Shown here in pieces: positions 37,078 through 44,415 of a stretch of DNA of 64,000 bases; position 1 is the stretch's first letter, and every line of letters starts with the position of its first letter. A model generated the notes under the pieces. That model did no database searches. It had not been told where the DNA came from and saw nothing but the letters and a program-made list of their open reading frames with translations. Origin of the DNA: Pseudomonadaceae bacterium (GTDB lineage: Bacteria > Pseudomonadota > Gammaproteobacteria > Pseudomonadales > Pseudomonadaceae); the NCBI GenBank assembly GCA_030602315.1, contig JAUVZY010000003.1, positions 83,537 through 147,536 of the forward strand, read 5' to 3'. Made by a program: the position numbers and the translations under genes.

Positions 37078-38277
37078 ATGGCCAAGCTCATGACCCTCGA
37101 AGAGGCGCGCGAGGCGTTGCTGCTCCAGGCAAGCCGCGAGCGACTGACGACAAGCGAGCGTGTGGCGCTGGGCGAGGCCGATGGCCGGGTGCTCGCCGAA
37201 CCGCTGCACGCTGCGCTGGATCTGCCGCCGTGGCCCAACAGTGCCATGGATGGATATGCGCTACGCTTTGAGGACTGGGTTGGCGTGCCGCTGCCGGTCA
37301 GCCAGAAGATCTTTGCCGGCAGCGCGCCGGCGCCGCTGCAGTCTGGTACCTGTGCCCGCATCTTCACCGGGGCGCCATTACCAGAGGGCGCTGACACCGT
37401 CGAGATGCAGGAAAATACCCGTCTCGCCGCCGACGGCAGCGTCGAGTTCACCGAAGCCTTGCAGCGCGGACGCCATGTTCGCCCGCGCGGAGGGGAAGCG
37501 CAGACGGGTGAGCTCGTGCTCGAGCGCGGCACGCGCCTGGGCCCTGTGGAGTTGGCGCTGGCGGCTTCGCTGGGGGCAGTTGAGCTTGCCGTCGTTCGAC
37601 GGCCGCGCGTGGCGCTTTTGTCGACTGGCGATGAGCTACGCGAGCCAGGCAGCCCGCTCGGACCCGGTCAGATCTACAACAGCAACCGCTACCTGCTCGC
37701 AAGTTGGCTGCGCCGGCTGGGATGCGCGGTGCAGGACGAAGGCGTTCTGGCTGACGATCCGCAACAGATCCGTGAGGTGCTAGACAGTCTGAAAGATGTG
37801 GATCTGATTCTTGCCACCGGCGGCGTTTCGGTCGGCGAGGCGGACTACCTCGGGCAGATCCTCCAAAGCAGTGGTGAGCTCACGCTCTGGAAACTCGCCA
37901 TCAAGCCTGGCAAGCCACTGACCTGCGCTCGATATCAGGACACGCCGGTGATCGGACTGCCTGGCAATCCGGCGTCGGCCCTGGTGACCTTCGGCTTGTT
38001 GGCCCGTCCCTACCTGTTGCGGCGGCTTGGCATCGAGCGAGTGATTCCGCTGGCTCTTGAAGTTCCTGCAAAGTTCGAACGGAGCCGCCCGGGCAACCGT
38101 CGGGAATTCATGCAGGCTCGGGTGGTAGAGGGTCGCGTGGTGCTTCATGAGAACCAGAGCTCGGCTGTGCTGCGCAGTGCCGCCTGGGCGGATGGGCTGG
38201 TGGAATTGCCGGAAGGGCAGGTGATTCTTCCAGGTCAGCCGGTGCGCTTCATTCCCTATTCTGAGCTGATCGACTGA
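37078..38277 (+). CDS. moeA: Molybdopterin molybdenumtransferase MoeA
   Basis: 399 aa. It inserts molybdate into adenylylated molybdopterin. Motifs: PNSAMDGYA, IFTGAPLPEGADTVEMQE, LLSTGDELREPGSPLGPGQI with YNSNRY, GGVSVGEADY and GLPGNPASALVTF. ATG 37078 lies 4 bases after the moaB stop, indicating a two-gene operon. Its last 29 bases overlap the convergent vanZ-like gene's 3' end. Confidence 0.95.
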   Translation: MAKLMTLEEAREALLLQASRERLTTSERVALGEADGRVLAEPLHAALDLPPWPNSAMDGYALRFEDWVGVPLPVSQKIFAGSAPAPLQSGTCARIFTGAPLPEGADTVEMQENTRLAADGSVEFTEALQRGRHVRPRGGEAQTGELVLERGTRLGPVELALAASLGAVELAVVRRPRVALLSTGDELREPGSPLGPGQIYNSNRYLLASWLRRLGCAVQDEGVLADDPQQIREVLDSLKDVDLILATGGVSVGEADYLGQILQSSGELTLWKLAIKPGKPLTCARYQDTPVIGLPGNPASALVTFGLLARPYLLRRLGIERVIPLALEVPAKFERSRPGNRREFMQARVVEGRVVLHENQSSAVLRSAAWADGLVELPEGQVILPGQPVRFIPYSELID

Positions 38278-38635
38278 CCGCCCCGGGAAGCCCACTTGTG
38301 CTGCGGCGAATCAGCCAGAGCAGGCCGGCACCGATCAGAAAACCGCAGAGGTTCGCCAGCAGATCCGCCACCGAGGCGGTTCTGGTGGGGCTGAGCATCT
38401 GGCCCCACTCGATCAGCACGCCGACCCCGATCACCACCGCCGCGATCCGGCGCCAGGACATCGCCGGATAGGCGAGGCCGCCCATGAGCGTGAGGAACGC
38501 GAAGGCCAGGGCGTGATAGAGCTTGTCGGCTGCATCGAACAGCTGCTCCGGTGGCGACGGTTTCAGGCCCATCAGGGCGATGAAGCCGAGCAGCAGCCAG
38601 AACGCGGTTCGCAGCAGAGCCAAGGGGTTGTGCAT
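38249..38635 (-). CDS. VanZ-like membrane protein
   Basis: About 128 aa with four hydrophobic segments. FWLLLGFIALMGLKPSPPEQ, then DKLYHALAFAFLTLMGGLA and the VanZ signature VGVLIEWGQMLSPTRTASVADLLANL-type region near the C-terminus. VanZ-like genes are common in EPS clusters; function unknown. ATG 38635 is the first Met of the domain; upstream frame is unsupported. The terminal 29 bases overlap moeA on the opposite strand. Separated from wza by a terminator-like hairpin. Confidence 0.8.
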   Translation of the reverse strand: MHNPLALLRTAFWLLLGFIALMGLKPSPPEQLFDAADKLYHALAFAFLTLMGGLAYPAMSWRRIAAVVIGVGVLIEWGQMLSPTRTASVADLLANLCGFLIGAGLLWLIRRSTSGLPGAVSRSAQNRE

Positions 38636-38653
38636 GTACGGAATTCCGAAATG

Positions 38654-38685
38654 AAAAGGCCGCTCCGGGAGCCCGGGGCGGCCTT
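38654..38685 (-). terminator. Terminator-like hairpin between wza and vanZ
   Basis: Arms AAGGCCGC (38656-38663) and GCGGCCTT (38678-38685); on the minus strand the stem is followed by TTTTCATTT. It lies 19 bases after the wza stop. Transcription of vanZ would require read-through or a separate promoter. Confidence 0.75.
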
Positions 38686-38703
38686 GGCCAGTGGCAATGA
38701 AGC

Positions 38704-39795
38704 TTAGAGGTTGTTTTCGATGGCGGCACCGGTGGCAAGCGCCGAGGCCGACGGGAGGAGCTGGCTGATGAAGCGGTTCCAGCGGGTGATATTGGCCGGG
38801 CCGACGAACACCACATCCTGCGGCTGAAGCGGGAAGTGCTTGGCCAGGGCGAACGCCGCCGGCGATTTGGCATCCAGCTGATACACCGTCGCACCTTCGT
38901 TGGCGATATTTTCTGCCCCGCGGATCACATACACCGCCTTGCCGTCGGCTGTCTCCTGGCGCAGGCCGCCGGCAGTACCGAGGGCGTCCATCAGATTCAG
39001 GCTGGTGGTCTTGAACACCATCGATTGGGGACGCAGCACTTCGCCGAGTACATAGACCTTTTTCTGATCGTTGTACGGCAGGTGAATCTGATCGCCATCC
39101 TTTAGGTAGACCTGATTGAGCCACGAGTCGGACTGGTTCAACTGGTCAAGGTTGAGCATGTACTCGCGTCCGTCGCGCTTGAGCACCAAGGTGCTGAGGT
39201 CGGCATCGCCCGTGTTCACACCCGCCTGGCCGACCGCTTGAACCAGGGTCATCGGCGAGGCGGTGACCGGAATTTCACCGGCCTGGTTGAAGGCACCCGA
39301 GACCACCACGCGCTGGCTGCCGTAGCGCAGAACGCCGACGTCCACCTGCGGACTGTCGATGTAGTTGGTCAGACGGCGGGCAATGGTCGAGCGCAGCTCC
39401 TCGAGCGTCATGCCGGCGGCCTTTACCTGGCCGATGTAGGGATAGAACAGCGTGCCGTCCGGGCGTACCAGGCGACCGTTGGCGTCCAGCTGTTGCTGGG
39501 TGCCGGCCGGCGAAGTCAGCTCCGGGTGATCCCACACAGTGATGTACAAAAGATCGTTCGGGCCAATCCGGTACGGCTCGGGTTTGAAGCTGGTCAGCTC
39601 TTGCTTGGCCGTGCTGCTGCTGTTTTGCAGCAGCCCGCTGGTCAGCAGGTCGCGGTTGATCGGCACGAGCCGGACGTCGTCCTTCTCCACGACACCGTCG
39701 CGCTTGAATTTGTCGGGGTCCAGATGCTGACCGGGCGCAAAGGCACAGCCCTGTAGGACGAGAATCGAGGCGGCGAGGCAGGTAAGTGCTTTCAT
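38704..39795 (-). CDS. Wza-type outer-membrane polysaccharide export lipoprotein
   Basis: 363 aa. Lipoprotein signal MKALTCLAASILVLQGC, lipobox LQGC with Cys17. Then the export domain YRIGPNDLLYITVWDHPEL and two SLBB-like domains (YGSQRVVVSGAFNQAGEIPV, then KKVYVLGEVLRPQSM). It probably forms the octameric outer-membrane channel. The only Wza in the window; cluster 1 has none. Upstream 319 bases could contain its own promoter. Confidence 0.92.
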   Translation of the reverse strand: MKALTCLAASILVLQGCAFAPGQHLDPDKFKRDGVVEKDDVRLVPINRDLLTSGLLQNSSSTAKQELTSFKPEPYRIGPNDLLYITVWDHPELTSPAGTQQQLDANGRLVRPDGTLFYPYIGQVKAAGMTLEELRSTIARRLTNYIDSPQVDVGVLRYGSQRVVVSGAFNQAGEIPVTASPMTLVQAVGQAGVNTGDADLSTLVLKRDGREYMLNLDQLNQSDSWLNQVYLKDGDQIHLPYNDQKKVYVLGEVLRPQSMVFKTTSLNLMDALGTAGGLRQETADGKAVYVIRGAENIANEGATVYQLDAKSPAAFALAKHFPLQPQDVVFVGPANITRWNRFISQLLPSASALATGAAIENNL

Positions 39796-40114
39796 CTATT
39801 CATCCTTGACGCAAGGAGTTCTGGGCCGATTCCACGCAGACCCTGGCGGTCGCGGTGGGGCGTGACGGACGGACGGACTGCGAGCGACGGGGAGGTGCTT
39901 TGCCTCCAGGCTCTTGGAAGGTGATGCGTGAGCAGTTAGTCAAGGTGGCCTCCCTTATTGGCTTGCGCGTCGAACGCACGCTCGGAGCATTCCGTATCGG
40001 GTTCGCTGCGACATCCACATGGCGTCGAGTTACTGACTGACGCAGGAATAGACCGCTTCGTTAAACAACGGTTCATCCCCGACCGCCGGCTTTCCCTAGC
40101 ACGGCGGTCGGGGA
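39796..40114. other. Gene-free stretch between wza and the wecG-type gene
   Basis: 319 bases. Its wecG-proximal end is a 14-bp perfect inverted repeat (listed separately). The rest lacks a credible gene; a promoter for wza on the minus strand would be expected here but I cannot place boxes. RBS-like AAGGA precedes wza. Confidence 0.5.
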
Positions 40115-40115
40115 T
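40075..40115 (-). terminator. Long perfect hairpin at the end of the wecG-type gene
   Basis: Perfect 14-base arms ATCCCCGACCGCCG (40075-40088) and CGGCGGTCGGGGAT (40102-40115), loop 13 bases. It touches the stop codon. No U-tract follows on the minus strand, so it may be a 3'-end stabiliser or attenuator before wza. Confidence 0.6.
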
Positions 40116-40879
40116 TACCGGTCCTGTTCGGCGGGCCTTATCGGGAGTTTCTGGCTGCGTTCGCGCCAGTAGGCAGGGATGATGTAGAACAGATCGTGCA
40201 GATAGCGACGGCCAAGGCGGCGCGGCTCGGTACACAGCCTGTGCAGCCACTCCAGGCGCGCGTTCTGCATCCAGCGCGGCGCCCGTTTGACGGTGCCGGT
40301 GGCGAAGGCGATCGAGGCGCCGATGCACAGGCCGATACCGTCGCGCTCATGGCTTTTGACCATGCTTGCGAGCAACTCCTGGCGCGGCGCACCAACCGCA
40401 TAGAAGATCAGCTGCGAGGGGTGTTCGCGGATGAAGCTCAAGCAGCGCTCGACTTCCAGCGGATCGTTGATAAAGCCCATCGGAGGGTTGTAGTGGTGAA
40501 TCTCGATGCCCGGAAAGCGGCGCCGCAGGCGACTGCATTCGCTGTCGCTTGAGCCGATCAGCACCAGCGAAAGCCCTTCGGCCTGCGCCAGACGCAGCAG
40601 GTCGACTGTCAGGTCGCTGCCGGGAATCACCTCCGGCACTGCCACACCGAGCGAGCGCAGCAGCGGCAGCAGCACCCGACTGTCGCAGACTCGCAGTCTG
40701 GCCTTGGCATAGGCTCGGCGGAAGGGCTCGCTGTCTTGCAGCTGGGCCAGATGGTCCACATTGGGCGTGACGATGTAGGAGTACGGCTGGCTCATTCCAT
40801 CGCGGATCAGCTTCAGCAAGTCGGCCTTGCTGCCGGTGAAGAAATCCACGCCGAACGCTTGGCTGTTTTCATTCGACAC
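40115..40879 (-). CDS. WecG/TagA/CpsF-family glycosyltransferase
   Basis: 254 aa, GT26. YSYIVTPNVDHLAQLQDSEP, then VCDSRVLLPLLRSLG, IFYAVGAPRQELL, and GASIAFATGTVKRAP followed by the Arg-rich membrane-binding tail RLEWLHRLCTEPRRLGRRY. GTG start at 40879, with AAGGAG 9 bases before; it lies in the 3' end of the GT2 gene (11-base overlap), so coupled translation is likely. Paralogue of the gene at 10654-11484, but divergent enough to suggest another sugar. Confidence 0.88.
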   Translation of the reverse strand: MSNENSQAFGVDFFTGSKADLLKLIRDGMSQPYSYIVTPNVDHLAQLQDSEPFRRAYAKARLRVCDSRVLLPLLRSLGVAVPEVIPGSDLTVDLLRLAQAEGLSLVLIGSSDSECSRLRRRFPGIEIHHYNPPMGFINDPLEVERCLSFIREHPSQLIFYAVGAPRQELLASMVKSHERDGIGLCIGASIAFATGTVKRAPRWMQNARLEWLHRLCTEPRRLGRRYLHDLFYIIPAYWRERSQKLPIRPAEQDR

Positions 40880-41750
40880 TCATCGTTACTCCTTTGAAGG
40901 CACCCTTGATCCCGGACCAGGCCAGAGCCGGGCGCTTGAACTCTTTGATCACCGTGATGGTGGAAAGCATGCAAGCCGAGGTGAAGGCGAACAGGAGGCC
41001 GTAGAAGCGCTTGTTGAAGCGGGTGGCGGCACGGTTGCGGTAGTAGTGGTAGAACGCCGAGCGTCCGCCCGAGCTCAGCGAGCCGTGGTGGTAAATGACG
41101 CTTTGTGCAACCACCTTGATCGAGATGCCGAGGTTCTTGGCCCGGTACTGCCAGTCAACCTCTTCCGAATACATGAAGTAGCGCTCGTCCATCAGTCCGA
41201 TGCGGTCGAGCAGAGTGGCGGAAAAGGCCAGGCTGCAACCCATCAGGTAATCGGGCTCCTGATGGTCGCGCTGGACGTCGGCCAGCGAGCGTCCCTTGCC
41301 GAGCAACCTGGCCTTGCCCAGCAGCGGGTACAGCTTGCCGCCGCCAAAACATTCCAGATCGCCGTTTTCGGCGTTCAGTACCACCGAGCCGACGAAGCGC
41401 CTGTCGTCCTCGAGCAGTGCCTGCTCCAGCGGGGCGAAGGCGTCGCGATCGAGATAGGTGTCGTTGTTCAGAATCCAGAAATGCCGTGCGTCTGGCAGGT
41501 TCTCGCGGGCCCAGCGCAGGGCAAAGTTGTTGCCCCCGGCAAAGCCGTTGTTCTGTGGGCTGGCCAGCAGGGTCACCTTGTCCATGGCCTTGTCGGTCTT
41601 CCAGCGCTCGAACGCCTCCATCGAGCCGTCGCCCGAATCGTTGTCGATAAGCAGGACGCGATCGATGCCCGGACAGTGCGCCAACACGCTCTCGACGCAG
41701 CTGATCGACTCAGAAGCTGCCTTGTAGTTGAGGATAAGTGCGATATTCAT
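40869..41750 (-). CDS. GT2-family glycosyltransferase
   Basis: About 293 aa, rhamnosyltransferase-like GT-A fold. MNIALILNYKAASESISCVES, then LLIDNDSGDGS, the donor/metal DXD-like ILNNDTYLD, and the acceptor region EPDYLMGCSLAFSA with MYSEEVDWQYRAK (catalytic ED). A C-terminal hydrophobic helix may associate with the membrane. ATG 41750 has AGGAG 8 bases upstream. Overlaps the polymerase gene by 41 bases and the wecG-type gene by 11 bases. Confidence 0.88.
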   Translation of the reverse strand: MNIALILNYKAASESISCVESVLAHCPGIDRVLLIDNDSGDGSMEAFERWKTDKAMDKVTLLASPQNNGFAGGNNFALRWARENLPDARHFWILNNDTYLDRDAFAPLEQALLEDDRRFVGSVVLNAENGDLECFGGGKLYPLLGKARLLGKGRSLADVQRDHQEPDYLMGCSLAFSATLLDRIGLMDERYFMYSEEVDWQYRAKNLGISIKVVAQSVIYHHGSLSSGGRSAFYHYYRNRAATRFNKRFYGLLFAFTSACMLSTITVIKEFKRPALAWSGIKGAFKGVTMSVE

Positions 41751-42975
41751 GGACCTGCTCCTGACTACGACGATGTTGGGCACTCAGCGAATGCATGACG
41801 AACAGCATCGCGAACACGTTTTGGGTGTATTCGAGCAAGCCGTTCAGCGGCCAGATGACGATGAACGCCAGGACTGCCGCATAGATGAATGACATGTCGT
41901 GGTAGATGTTTCGGGCGATGCGCTGATACAGGTACAGCGTGACCGGCACGATGAGAAAGGTCAGGAAGCCGAAGCGGAACAGCAGGCCGAAGATTCCCAC
42001 GTCGGCGAGGAAGAAATGTTCGCCGAAGAACGGCACGAATCCGTTCTGCCACATCAAGGACAACGAGCCGCTGGGCAGCCAGTGCATCTGGTCGAGGTGG
42101 TTGAAGATCGTGGCGATGGTGTTCGGGCGCACGTTGTCTTCGACCCCGCTCTGAAACTGGTCGGTATAGAAGCTGATGTCGATGCCCAGGTACTGCAGGA
42201 TCTCGGGGAACAGGTAGATCGGCGCGACCAGCACCGCCACGCTCATGCCCCAGACGATCGCCTTGGCGCGCAGATAGAACAGCGAGAAGCACAGGCAAAG
42301 GGCGATCAGCTGGCGCGTCTGGGTGGCGAACACCAGTGTCAGCAGCAGGATCGCGGCAATCACCAGATAAGGCAGCTTGGCGCGCGGCGAGTCATCGATC
42401 AGCGAAGCGCCGCGACTCCACAGCGCGATGCAATAGAAGAAGGCAAAGCACAGCAGGTAAGGGCCGATCGAGGAGCGGTCTGGTCGGTCCCACGAGGCCA
42501 CCTCGTCACGCCAGTCCGGCACCACACCGAACTTGAAACCCCAGGACAGCGCCGCCGCCAGCAATGCCACGCTCAGGAAGGCGCGCTCGAACTGTGTCGG
42601 AGTCACACGGCGCCCTAAAAACAGCAGCGGTGCGAAACCCAGCGAGAACAGCACTCGGCGTTCTTCGATGAAGCCGTAAATCAGCGGCTGACCATAGACG
42701 AGATGGGAAAACACCATGGGCATGCCGATGAACACCACACAGGTGTAGATGCCGTAGTACATCAGCAGGCGAAATTCCCGTGCGGTCTGATCGGTGCTCG
42801 CCAGCATGACCAGAAACACGAACCCGATGCAGGCCACCAGATACAGCTCGTTCAATCCGCGTATGCCGATCGGGTTGTGGGTGCTGTCGCCGAACAGCGT
42901 GAAGTGCATGATCAGCACCACCACCAGCATGGGGTAGAACAGAAAGCGCGAGGTGAAAGTCGGGTTGGAAATCAT
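41710..42975 (-). CDS. O-antigen polymerase/ligase-like membrane protein (Wzy candidate)
   Basis: 421 aa, about ten or more hydrophobic segments. After the middle helices a periplasmic loop (SGVEDNVRPNTIATIFNHLD, then FFGEHFFLADVGIFGLLFRF) has the shape seen in Wzy proteins, with clustered His/Asn/Asp residues. Probably polymerises cluster 2 repeat units. Start ATG 42975; RBS weak. The downstream GT2 gene starts 41 bases inside it. Not a close relative of the polymerase in cluster 1, which argues for two repeat-unit specificities or an accessory role. Confidence 0.75.
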   Translation of the reverse strand: MISNPTFTSRFLFYPMLVVVLIMHFTLFGDSTHNPIGIRGLNELYLVACIGFVFLVMLASTDQTAREFRLLMYYGIYTCVVFIGMPMVFSHLVYGQPLIYGFIEERRVLFSLGFAPLLFLGRRVTPTQFERAFLSVALLAAALSWGFKFGVVPDWRDEVASWDRPDRSSIGPYLLCFAFFYCIALWSRGASLIDDSPRAKLPYLVIAAILLLTLVFATQTRQLIALCLCFSLFYLRAKAIVWGMSVAVLVAPIYLFPEILQYLGIDISFYTDQFQSGVEDNVRPNTIATIFNHLDQMHWLPSGSLSLMWQNGFVPFFGEHFFLADVGIFGLLFRFGFLTFLIVPVTLYLYQRIARNIYHDMSFIYAAVLAFIVIWPLNGLLEYTQNVFAMLFVMHSLSAQHRRSQEQVHEYRTYPQLQGSF

Positions 42976-43261
42976 CTCTGGCCACGATCCTTGAGCGAGA
43001 CTGGACCCACATGTAGTTGTTCTAATGCCAGCGCTGGGTCGCGCGTGCCGCTGCGCTTATGTCGAGGCGCTCGAGGTAGCGCCTGATACCCGCAGCGGGC
43101 GGGCTCCTTTGCAACACTCGGCAACACTGCGCCCAGGCGGTACGACGGCCTTGCGCAGCCAGGCAATGCGTTGCGCCGTTTCGATTGGTATGCCCTGCTT
43201 TGGACTGGGTTGCTCCGATGCGGTTTCATGCGGCGCATTGCCCTTCGTCGGCCAATGCGGC
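42976..43261. other. Gap between GH5 and polymerase genes
   Basis: 286 bases. Apparent reading frames here have no RBS or domain support. It splits cluster 2 into an upstream set (wcaJ, wzb, wzc, GH5) and a downstream set (wzy, GT2, wecG-type), so a separate promoter is possible. I see no clear promoter boxes. Confidence 0.45.
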
Positions 43262-44338
43262 TCATGGCGCGCCACCGGCCTCGGTGTCAGGAGTAGGGCC
43301 GATTTCCTGGCAGTCGTTGGCGATGTGCTTTTGCAGTACGTGCATTTGCGGGCGGTCGAGGTTCTTGCGCGGCTCGATGGCCAGGCGATAGCTGCCCCAG
43401 TTCGGTCCGGCAGCCCAATAGGCGCTGGGGATGCACTGCTCGTTGAGGTAGGCGAGCAGGTTGTCCATCGCCTGCAGCATCGAGGGAGCGTCATCCGGCA
43501 CGCCGTACTCGCCGATGAAGCCCTTGTAGCCGTGCTGCTTGAGCCATTCCACGAACGGGCGTACCCGCTCGACGCCGAGCATCGGGTCGACTTCCTCCGG
43601 TTCGGCGTAACGGCCGGAGAAGTCCTTGTCGAAATAGACATGCGCCTCATAGACGAGGCGATTGGCCGGGTCCTGTATATGCAGGTTGCCGTTCACCCGC
43701 GGCCAGTGCCAGGCGTTGGCCCAGCGGTCGCCCTCGATGAAGATCAGCGTGTGCGGATCAACTTTGCGAATCGCATCGACCGCCGCTTGCGCTGCGCCGG
43801 GCCACAGGCCTTGCGTGCTATGGGGCTCGTTCATGATGTCGTAGCCGTAGAGCGCCGGATGCCCCTTCAGCTCGCTGGCCAGCTTGCGCCAGACATCGGC
43901 GAATGCCTCGTAGGGAACTGCTGGGGTGCCGATCAGCTCGCCGTGGTAGCGGGCATAGTTGTGCATGTCCACGATCACCCGCTGTTCGTGCATCGCGGCC
44001 AGGTCGAGGGCCTTCTTCAGGCGCCGGATTTCCTGGTGATCGAGGCGGGCGCCGAGGCTGTGCTGAACGCGCTCCCAGCGAAACGGGAAGCGGATCAGAC
44101 GGATGTTCTTGTCGCGGTAGTAAGCGAAGTGGCGCTTTTCCGGATAGAAATAGTCGGTGCCGAACTTGCCGGGCAGCTTCTGATAGCCGAACTCGGCGCC
44201 GGCCATGTTGACGCCTGCCAGCGGTATGCCCGACGGCTGCTGTGCGGCGGCGAAGCCGGACAGCGCCACGAGCATGACCAGCGCCAGCGTTCGGAGCGCA
44301 TGCAGGTGCTTGCTGAATCCATTGATCGGGTACGTCAT
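43262..44338 (-). CDS. Secreted GH5-family glycoside hydrolase
   Basis: 358 aa. Signal peptide LRTLALVMLVALSGFAAAQ; (beta/alpha)8 cellulase fold. Predicted acid/base Glu171 in YDIMNEPH, nucleophile Glu277 in FIGEYGV, and supporting Arg84-region, His126, His233 and Trp308. Members cleave beta-glucans, mannans and other beta-linked polymers. In an EPS operon it probably trims or recycles the polymer in the periplasm, as PslG, AlgL or BcsZ do for other polysaccharides. Separated from wzc by a stable hairpin. Confidence 0.88.
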   Translation of the reverse strand: MTYPINGFSKHLHALRTLALVMLVALSGFAAAQQPSGIPLAGVNMAGAEFGYQKLPGKFGTDYFYPEKRHFAYYRDKNIRLIRFPFRWERVQHSLGARLDHQEIRRLKKALDLAAMHEQRVIVDMHNYARYHGELIGTPAVPYEAFADVWRKLASELKGHPALYGYDIMNEPHSTQGLWPGAAQAAVDAIRKVDPHTLIFIEGDRWANAWHWPRVNGNLHIQDPANRLVYEAHVYFDKDFSGRYAEPEEVDPMLGVERVRPFVEWLKQHGYKGFIGEYGVPDDAPSMLQAMDNLLAYLNEQCIPSAYWAAGPNWGSYRLAIEPRKNLDRPQMHVLQKHIANDCQEIGPTPDTEAGGAP

Positions 44339-44389
44339 CGGTCCTTTGGTCCCTGACGAAAGCGTGTGCTGCCCTGGGCTGGCGGGGAG

Positions 44390-44409
44390 GGCGCTCCCGA
44401 AGGAGCGCC
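44390..44409 (-). promoter_or_regulatory. UUCG-tetraloop hairpin between wzc and the GH5 gene
   Basis: Perfect 8-base arms GGCGCTCC/GGAGCGCC; on the minus (sense) strand the loop is TTCG closed by C-G, the hyperstable cUUCGg tetraloop. It lies 7 bases after the wzc stop with no U-tract after it. Likely limits 3'-exonuclease decay or read-through into GH5. Confidence 0.7.
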
Positions 44410-44415
44410 GGGTGC

